64,000 nt of DNA, taken from assembly GCA_958510875.1 (NCBI GenBank), contig OY294067.1, forward strand, positions 264,838,180 to 264,902,179. Direction: 5' to 3'. The translations under genes and the position numbers were made by a program. The stretch is from Endomychus coccineus (taxonomy: Eukaryota; Arthropoda; Insecta; Coleoptera; Endomychidae). How positions within the stretch are numbered: the first letter of the stretch is position 1; every line of letters begins with the position of its first letter. Under the pieces are notes generated by a model. The model made no database searches and was not told the origin of the DNA. It saw nothing but the letters and a program-made list of their open reading frames with translations. Of this stretch, positions 56,348 to 64,000 are shown one piece after another.

Positions 56348-57655
56348 GTTTTATGGGTGGATGCGTCAATTAGGTCATCATATTTAGGCGGTTTATCATC
56401 AGTATCAGAAATATCTGTCCTTTCAGTTTCGTCCTCACTAAAAGAAAGAAAATAAATAGAAAACAAATAAAACGCAATATAAAATAAATAGAAATTGAAC
56501 AAAAAATACAGAGATCATTTAATTATTCCTAACATCGAAATCATTGAGATCCATTTCTAAATGTGCATTGTCATTGTTGTCTATAAATTTTGATGGAGGT
56601 TGTTTGAAGACAACGTATTTAATATTGATGAGAGTGCCGGTAAAACATATTTTCAGGCACTGACAATATGATCTTCTCGTATTTACTTTGAACAATGTCA
56701 ATGTCAATGTCAACGACAACGGAGGACTGTATTCAAATTTAGTGCAGCAGCTATGCTAATTTTTTATCTACTACTTTATTTAAAATAACAAAATATTTTC
56801 TCTAACACTGAGTTGGCAGAAAAAGCCGAAAGAGGGTTGAATGAGACGTAACTTGGTTTTTTCTTATTTTTGATCCCCCTAAGTGAAGAGCAAAAAGTAT
56901 CTTGCTGGAAATTGTTTCAACGAGATGCATATTTGACCGTTTTTGATTGCAAAATGGCAAGCAAGTTGGAATATCACTTCCAGATAGTACTAGCTTTTAT
57001 CTAGAATCCTTTGGTACCAAAGTTTAGAACATCATCGTCCCTCAAAATATAACAAAACGTATCTTATTTAACAATATAGTGATGGTCAATTAATTGTTAA
57101 TTTGTGAATATTTCTGCTTTCCCATATATATCATCATAATATTATTTGTTAAATACCTCAATATACTATAATTAAAATTAATCAAATTGTATGTAGTATA
57201 TCTTTTGTTTTGGGCATATGGATGCATCTTTTAAGAATGCAGTATTAATTTTTTATAATAAATTTACGGCACAAAAAAACTAAAGGTTTAGTTTATTGCA
57301 AAATTTGTGAAATATTGATTAATGATATATACCCGAAATGCTCGAAATTTTGAATTAACAATGGTTCATATTCGTATAATGATAAGGGAAGGTTATTAAA
57401 TTAATTGGTTGAATTTTACTTTACGATGGTAGTTAGTTATTCATGTATTAAGGGCCTAAAGTAGTTTTTATTATCTAAGACGTAATTTTGAATAATAATA
57501 CTTGGTATATGCACAAATCTATGCATGTATGAGGATTTATAAAATAAATTGAACTTTTCACCTACATCTAGTGTTGCTTTAATCAAATTAGAGATTTCAA
57601 GCGTAACTGTGATAGCGCTTAAATAACTGTAGCCATATTTCCAGTAACTTAATTC
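56348..57655 (-). CDS. Possible multi-exon host gene with a PPKY tail (tentative)
   Basis: Three minus-strand stretches look like exons. The first, about 57655-57560, follows a polypyrimidine-AG and ends before GTAGGT, coding ELSYWKYGYSYLSAITVTLE and ISNLIKATLD. The second, about 56674-56534, follows TTGTCAG and codes KYVVFKQPPSKFIDNNDNAH then LEMDLNDFD before a weak GTTAGG donor. The last, about 56432-56347, follows a TTTCTTTTAG and codes DETERTDISDTDDKPPKYDD then LIDASTHKTHL and a stop. PPKY is a WW-domain binding motif, common in cytoplasmic tails of membrane proteins. Frame continuity between the last two works only with a downstream acceptor (TGAG). I do not recognise the family, and the start is not found. 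Confidence 0.3.
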
Positions 57656-57739
57656 TAGAAAAAAAGTAAGGAGATGGACGGGAAAACGTATAATGACTAC
57701 CTTAAATGGTGCGACATAAGGAAGACATTCCATCGAAAA

Positions 57740-58029
57740 CTGCTACTGTGAAAAGAGTATTCTAGTTTATTTTCGGTATCTATCAAAAGAAAGAAACCCC
57801 TATTCGCTGTGGTCTCATTATTCTATGATTAAGGCCACTATTAAAACCAACCACAACATAGATATAAGCAGTTAATCAAGCTTGTATGCATTTTTAAAGA
57901 GAAAATCAGGCGGATTCAAGCCCAAAAAGTCTAAAGTTTCAACCATATAAGAGATAGAGACCTTTATATACCAAGCTCCTGATGAAATATATCTAATAAA
58001 TAGGGAAACGAATCTATTTTATTTCAGAA
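57740..58029. other. Spacer, no gene
   Basis: Nothing recognisable. Confidence 0.35.
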
Positions 58030-58740
58030 GTGTTAAACCATGATTTCTTGAAACAGGTAGTTTTAATATTTGGGGTAGCTGGAGCATGCAGTAAGCAAGA
58101 GCTTGTTCAGCTAGAAGTTGATGATATTCAAGATCTGTAATCCTCCTTACTGATCACTTTCCGCGATGCTTAAACCAAAAGGAATAGGATGCTTAGTGTA
58201 GTTCACAACCCTAGAATGCCAAGCTGTTTGGAAATTTATAAAAAGTATGCTGCGTTACGTCCGATAAATATGGATACTCGCAGTTTCTTCTTGGCTTATA
58301 GGAATGAGTAATGTATCAGGCAAGTTGTTGGGAAAATGATTTTGGTGGAATTTCGGGAAAAAGAGTTGTGTATCTCAAATTGCCATATCCTCATTTCGAT
58401 ATTCATAGGCGACATGGTTTGACAAACTCTGGAGAAATAATGATTGGTATACAACTATTACGAGGTTGGAAGTCAACATCAGTTGCAGAACAGTATATAG
58501 AAGATTCTGTATTTTTTCTATACCCTGACTACACGACAGGAAAACCTTTATTGTTCGAAGAACATCGTGTTAGCCAGCGTTGAAATGTAGGGAGTAGAGG
58601 TAGGCATTCAATTTTTTCTTAACGGTTTGGACGTTATAGGCATAATGAAAGACGTCACTATGCAAAAAGTTGCACAACTGCGCCGTTCGATAGAAAAATA
58701 AAGTCTGGTTCGGCAGATCTTGAGCTTGGCAATAATGAGA
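58030..58740 (+). pseudogene. Crypton-like tyrosine recombinase pseudogene
   Basis: In shifting plus-strand frames: VVLIFGVAGACSKQELVQLE with VDDIQDL, SSLLITFRDA, LEIYKKYAALRPINMDTRSF with FLAYRNE, CIRQVVGKM, FGGISGK, then RRHGLTNSGE and LLRGWKSTSVAEQYIEDSV. The order (ALRxxEL-like box, conserved middle, GGWKSxxVAExYIExS box with the catalytic H/W region) matches the tyrosine recombinase domain of Crypton-type elements and their relatives in insects and other animals. The RHR-to-Y region is interrupted by several frameshifts and stops, and the catalytic HxxR is not readable as one frame. An old 3' tail (about 58600-58740, QLRRSIEK) may belong to it. Confidence 0.75.
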
Positions 58741-58819
58741 TCTGGAATCTTCGTGGTGGAATAACAGACGAGATTTCTGATGAACAGCGACTATGGAAAT
58801 ATCTATTGAAAAGGGGTGA

Positions 58820-59140
58820 GATCTCCCACCTTTCCATAATGTCCTAGAGAGGCCAATGAATTCGTAAGTGTGACATCATCGTTCAGACGAATAGCTCTTT
58901 TCTGGATAGAGTTCGAAAGCTTCAGCGTATGTTTGGGAGCCGAACTCCAAACGTGTGAAAAGTACTCCAGGACAGGTCGAATTTGTGCTTCGTAGAAAGT
59001 GAGGAGCTGCTGGGATATAAAGTAGCTCTTGGCATGGAATTGAAAACCAAGTTATTGTGAAGCAGTTTTCGCAATGGACCTCACATGATCGTCCCTTGAG
59101 AGGGTACTGTTGGGGTGATCGCGAGCATGGATATGGAAGA
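58820..59140 (-). pseudogene. LINE reverse transcriptase C-terminal fragment
   Basis: The minus strand reads SRDDHVRSIAKTASQ, LGFQFHAKSYFIPQQLLTFY, EAQIRPVLEYFSHVWSSAPK and IQKRAIRLNDDVTLTNSLAS. The IRPxLEYxSHVW motif with following RAIRLxxD is the thumb/C-terminal region of RTE/jockey-type LINE proteins. The earlier catalytic region is not present. It lies directly beside the recombinase pseudogene on the other strand. Confidence 0.8.
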
Positions 59141-59658
59141 CTTCATAGGAATAGTTATACCTGACAGCATTATATTAGGGTATCAAACAAAATAAATATT
59201 AGTTAGAAAGGACAGTTTATGGATTACTCAAGATCTGCGATCATGTAGCAACTATCAACAATTCCAATTTGATGTTTAACTTCAGTGAGAGTGGTTGTAC
59301 CTCCGAATATTTATATGAATTTGTTCTTATTGTATTGTTAATAATGAATTTTCAATAAAAAGTATAATTTTCGATTTATAATGAAAACTATCTATTTTGC
59401 AAGTGTTCAAACTGTTTCTATTAGGTATGCTATTGTTGCTTAACGTTTCAGTATATTACATGGGAATCAAGAGGCCCATGGGTTTTGAAAATATGTTTAT
59501 TTCAGAAAAAATAGTGAATAATTATCCATTTATGATACAGGTGACCCCAGAGTCCCGAAAAAGTCCAATAGATCCATTGCTATTTGACATTTTGCCAAGC
59601 GGTTTTTTTAATGGAATAAATATATAAGCAGAGCACAATTGGAAAATATTTGCATTTA
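59141..59658. other. No gene assigned
   Basis: One open stretch (59397-59627) starts with a hydrophobic LLLLNVSVYYMGI-like segment, but nothing else supports a gene. Confidence 0.3.
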
Positions 59659-59660
59659 TA

Positions 59661-61512
59661 TACAGGATGGTCTTTATTAAGTAATACACCAAACTTATGT
59701 TTTTTCAATAGAACACCCTATACTGTGATCATTATTTCGAACGCCCTCATTAATCTGTGAAGAATGGTATAATTCACCATGGGTCTCTTGTTGGCGGTTT
59801 CCGAATTATCAGACATTTTAGAGTTTAAAGGGGTCTACTTCAAAAAATCACTCTGTGTTTACTGATCGAGTTAAAAAGGCGATTCTTACGCGAGCAGTTT
59901 TTCAATATGGTTAAAAATAGTATCCATTATCAGAAATTTCCCGAAAATGTGCAAAGTATACAGGATGAACCAAAACAGAATAACACGCATATCTTTCTTA
60001 TCATCAATAGAACATAGTGTATATTAATTCATTAGTCGAAAGGTCTTTCAATAAGCTTTCCAACGATTTAAGGTAAGTATGGTCGAAAGTGAACATTCAG
60101 GCTGTTATTAAATAAAATAAACTAGGAAATAAACTTTTCACTGTAAACAATACACTAAGTGACAATGTCACAAAGTACCAATAGGTCACTACATGCAACT
60201 AATGAACAAATGTACAAAAGTATGTATTTGATTGAGAACAGATCATGATTTGATAGATTTAACAAGTAATGATAATCTAATAAACAAAACAATACCTTAA
60301 CAATTAAAATATTGGATCTTAAAGTAGGTGCTCAAAGATATGGCCTTGTTGTTCGATACAAACATTTAGTCTCCGTACAAAAGGAAGTTTAACACGCATT
60401 AGTATGTCTCGCTCAATAGAACGAAATGCATCCCTTATTCTCATCTTCATGTCTTCATCAGTCGTTGGTCTAGCACGAAAAATTTACTCTTTCCCAAATT
60501 CCCAAAGAAAAAAATCTATTGGGGTTGAATAGGGACAACGGATAGGCCAAGCGATTGCTCCTCCTCTCCCTATCCAATGATTCGGGTAGCTTTGATTCAA
60601 AAATTAGGGAACAATTCGATGGTAGTGTACAAGCGTTCTATACTACTGGCAGCCACATGTTTCTCCTTGTATTCAAATTTACGTTTTTTAGAAAGAATTT
60701 TCTTGAAATTCCAATTATCCAATCCAATTCAAAACCATATCAAAAAAAAAGGACCGATCACACTTGATCCCCACATGATCAATATGATGGATCCAATGGC
60801 GGTTTTCAGTCGCAAAATAATACATGTTACGTTTGTTAACTGCTCTTGTTGAATTTTATTTCTTTGGTATGGGGACTAAATGTTCGTATCGAACAATAAG
60901 GTCATATCTTTGAGAACCTACTTTAGGATTCAATATTTTACTTGTTAAGGTATTGTTTTGTTTATTAGATTATTATTACTTGTTAAATCCATCAAATCGT
61001 GATCTGTTCTCAATCAAATACACACTTTTTGTACTTTTGTTCATCAGTTGCATGTAGTGACTTATTGGTACTTTGTGGTATTTTGATCAGCCTTGTCACT
61101 GTATTGTTTACAGTGGAAAGTTGAGTTTCTCGTTTGTTTTATTTAATAACAGCCTGAATGTTCAGTTTCGACCATACTTACCTTACTTATTGCTTATTGA
61201 AAGACCTTTCGACTAATGAAATAATATACAGGATGTTCCATTAATAATAAGAGAGTTATACCATATTGAAAAACTGCTTGTGTAAGAATCGCGGTTTCAT
61301 CTTAATCAGTAAACACAGAGTGATTTTTTGAAGTAAGTTCTTTTCAACTGTAAAATGTCTGATAATTCGGGAACCGTCAACAAGAGACCCATGGTAAATC
61401 ATATCATTCTTCTCAGAATAATGAGGGCTTTCGAAATAATGATCACAGTATAGGGTGTTCCATTGTAAAAACATAAGTTTGGTGTGTCACTTAACAAAGG
61501 CCATATTATATA
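59661..61512. mobile_element. Mariner-type element(s) with long nested inverted arms
   Basis: Outer arms 59661-59950 and 61236-61512 pair (caacaagagacccatggt and its complement are landmarks). Inner arms 59957-60365 and 60870-61235 pair as well. Left outer and inner starts both read TACAGGATG after TA. The centre codes a transposase C-terminus on the minus strand. Confidence 0.78.
60340..60600 (-). pseudogene. Mariner-type transposase C-terminal fragment
   Basis: The minus strand encodes GRGGAIAWPIRCPYSTPIDF with FLWEFGKE, RARPTTDEDMKMRIRDAFRS, IERDILMRVKLPFVRRLNVC and IEQQGHIFEHLL, then a stop. WPxRxPxxTPxDFFLW carries the last catalytic aspartate region of a common insect mariner-type transposase, and CIxxxGxxFEHLL is its C-terminus. 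About 85 codons are left, with one internal stop; the preceding catalytic core has been replaced by unrelated sequence. It is the same protein family as the 48965-49155 fragment but clearly diverged from it. Confidence 0.82.
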
Positions 61513-62095
61513 TGAAGTCAAATATGTTCCAATTACGTTCTGCTTATGTATTTATTTCATTAAAAAAATCAACTATGCTCTGTTTGTGTATTTATTTCAT
61601 GAAAAAAACGCTTGTCAATATCTCCAATATCAACGGAGCTATTGGACTTTATCGGGACTCTGTATATCTTCGGTGCATAATAATATTTATTTTGATATCA
61701 TCCAAATTGCTAAGATGCATTCTATTCAATTGATTTCCTTAGAATTGTTTGTATTGCTTTTCCTATAAAGTTACTAGAGTGAAAAAGCTAAACCTATTTT
61801 GCCAGATCTATCTAGGTAAATATATCTATCTATATGTTTATATTTTTGTAGTGTTAACACAGTAATGAAAAATGCACAGTGTATATACATATATATGCGT
61901 AAATAGACGTTTCTACTTTTCATCGTAACCCTTGTATTTTGTTATACAGTAACAAAAAAATTAAAACACAATAAAAAAAAATTAAGAAGAGTAAGTAATG
62001 TACAGTAATGGTTAATGCATCCACTGTGGATGATGATGTCATCTAATAAGTTAACTAAAACAATCAACAAAAAGGACAACACTTAAAATAGATAT
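61513..62095. other. No gene seen
   Basis: Low-complexity AT-rich DNA. Confidence 0.4.
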
Positions 62096-62345
62096 GAAAG
62101 GCACCCACCGTCCGTTAGGGCTGCGTGTCTGGCCAGGTCCAGGAAACCGCGCTGAGGGGAGCTGATTCTTGTATAGAGGTTCGCGGCGGCTTTCCTCGCG
62201 TGTCCCCTTCGCATTCGTCTCGTCTGCGGCAATACGCCACCGCCAGTAAGAAGATGTTAACGGAACGCGTAAAGGCTGGCCCGAAGACTGTCTTGATGCA
62301 ACGGTCAGCAAATACCCGACTTTCTCACACACACTTGACAAATAT
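62096..62345. other. GC- and CpG-rich island, possible first exon or promoter
   Basis: About 250 bp with a base composition very unlike its surroundings and many CG dinucleotides. All frames are fairly open on both strands (minus 62051-62359, plus 62125-62415), which is expected from composition alone. On the minus strand GTGGGT after ACGGACG could be a donor site. No domain is recognised. Confidence 0.35.
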
Positions 62346-62799
62346 TCTTTCAAGTACATTAATTAATTTGATAATAAACTGTCTTCTTATATTGTTCATT
62401 GTTTTGATAAATTAATAATTCTTGGTTCACCTCAATTTTTTATTTGATTCTCTTTCCATTTCTTATGGAAACAGAAGCAGGTTGAAAATTGAACGAAACT
62501 TTCAGGTAGGGAAATGTTGAGGGAAATTCTTTGATCGTGCATTTATTCAAACATATTTTAGGTATAGTCGAGGGAATAAAGCAGAAGAGTTCGAAAAAAA
62601 ATCGGTAGAACTGATTTTGATGATTTTTGTTAAATCGATGCTAGAAATCATTCAAAAAAAAGTTACCAGTTTATTTTTTCATGATATACATTTTAGCACT
62701 TCTATAGAGGAAAATACAGCTTTTTGAATGCTGAATGCATTTTCAGTAAATAATATTAAAAATGTTGAAAAAATAGGCAAATATAGCCAAAATAGACCA

Positions 62800-64000
62800 G
62801 CATTTCTTAGTCGGGAATTTTTGGGGTTGCTGATTGCCAGATTCGAAGTATGACGCAACTGGGACTCAGGACATCCTGGTACTATCGTGGTTTTCTTTTC
62901 GGGGGGGGGGGGGTATCTCTTGCATTGAAGTGAAACTTATTGGGGGGCTTCTCTTGAGGTTGTCGATCATGACCATAACACTTAATAGTAACCTGGTGGT
63001 CAGGAAACCCTGATGACCTAAGTCATTTCCACGGATTGTTTTTTAATATGCTCTGAAATGTAACCAAATTCCTCTCTCGGGTTTTTTTTGGGTCGCTGAT
63101 TCTGGAGTCGGAATCAATCGGCGATGCATCTTATAAGCAGATCTGTTATGTCGGCAACAAAGAATTTTTAAAATACCTTTTGCACAGTATTCAAACTTGT
63201 TTGAGTACGAAAAAAATAATACTGAAATATTTTTGATTTTAAATGATGAAAAGTTTAATAATTAAGTTTGTTTTCTAAGAATCAATCTACAACAGATAAG
63301 TTTGCAATAAAAACCAACAAAAACAATATAGTAAAACACGAACTTCAAGTTATTGAATTATTTATTAGAAATATTATATAAGTAAAAATCACGTAGTTTT
63401 TATTATTATTATTGTTTTTATTATTTTTCATTCCGACCCCAGAATCGTGATCAGCGCCCCAAAAAACCCCCGAGAGACGAATTTAGTTGAGAGCATATTA
63501 AAAAGAAATCCATGGAGATGACCTAGATCGTCAGGGTATCCTGAGCACCAGGGTCATGGTCACAACCGGCAAACTAAAAGAACATCCCTCACAAGTTTCA
63601 TCCCATTCCGAAAGATAATTTCACGAATTTCTTGAAGACGACAATAGTACCAAGATGCCCTGAGCCCCAGGTACGTGGTAGTTCAAATCTGGCACTGAAA
63701 TCGTGTTCAGCGACTTAAAACCGCCAAGATAAGAATTTGATTGCATTTCAGAGCGAATTAAAAAACAATCCATGAAGATGACCTAGGTCTTCTTGGCATC
63801 CAGGCTACTATTTAGTTTCATGGTCTTGACCGGCAACCTCAAGAGAACCTCCTCAATGAGTTTCACTCCATTGCAAAAGATATTTTTCCGAATTCCCTGG
63901 AGACGACGATGTTCTGAGCCCCAAGTACGTCGTTAGAATCTGACACCGGAATCGTGATCAGCAACCTCATATTTGGCCGTTTTTTCCAACATATTTAATA
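62800..64000. repeat. Inverted and direct repeats related to the 45.6-kb array
   Basis: The block 62940-63110 is inverted at about 63430-63610 (catttccacggattgttttt against aaaaagaaatccatggagat). Direct copies follow: the phrase aatcgtgatcagcg recurs at about 63443, 63700 and 63950, a period of about 255. The phrase cagcgacct...cccc...gagt is shared with 45555-45900. A run of 13 G lies at 62901-62913. The array continues past the window edge. Confidence 0.7.

Noticed and set aside
1..64000. CRISPR arrays, tRNA and rRNA genes, bacterial operons
   Set aside because: None seen: the repeats are transposon-derived, and the one clear gene is a spliced eukaryotic gene.

Overview
The window looks like AT-rich arthropod nuclear DNA, most likely from an insect. 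The signs are one spliced host gene with short GT-AG introns (52 and 54 nt among them) and dense, mostly dead mobile DNA of kinds common in insects: mariner, hAT, PIF/Harbinger, Crypton-like, Penelope-like, and jockey/R1-type LINEs. I cannot name the species. The only host gene I can support fully is RPAP2 (plus strand, 7245-16322, seven exons, 650 codons, no disabling change). RPAP2 is the RNA polymerase II CTD phosphatase / import factor with an RTR1 zinc domain. A much weaker candidate is a minus-strand gene at 56348-57655 whose last exon would end in a PPKY tail.

Layout. 1-7.2 kb: Penelope-like (PLE) debris and small inverted-repeat elements. 7.2-16.3 kb: RPAP2, whose introns hold a hammerhead-bearing PLE scrap (intron 3), a 1.6-kb hAT element with a perfect 8-bp target duplication (intron 4), and LINE plus PLE scraps (intron 5). 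16.9-25.5 kb: a 3,890-bp segment duplicated in tandem (16861-20750 and 20751-24640; at least four single-base differences) that ends inside a long-armed foldback element. 25.5-36 kb: largely featureless AT-rich DNA with a PLE nuclease scrap, a LINE RNase H scrap and one inverted-repeat element. 36-47 kb: a PLE copy, a PIF/Harbinger pseudogene, a mariner pseudogene, a hAT end, LINE pseudogenes, a foldback element and a satellite-like tandem array. 47.5-55.8 kb: deeply nested transposons. 58-61.5 kb: a Crypton-like tyrosine recombinase pseudogene, a LINE scrap and a long-armed mariner-type element. 62.8-64 kb: inverted and direct repeats related to the 45.6-kb array.

The most interesting signal is a set of hammerhead-ribozyme-like motifs in three distinct PLE families, here called PLE-A, PLE-B and PLE-C. 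All three combine a CTGANGA box, a closed stem II, a GAAA box, a very short self-complementary stem III (ACGTACGT, ACGT, AGG-T-CCT), and one extra T between CTGANGA and stem II. In PLE-C the hammerhead lies at the tip of a roughly 190-nt inverted repeat. One PLE-C unit has been split by a PLE-A inverted pair inserted at the hammerhead's stem II loop with a ~10-bp target duplication. Hammerheads in PLEs are known in general; the inverted-repeat packaging is what I would examine first. All calls were made by eye, without database searches.
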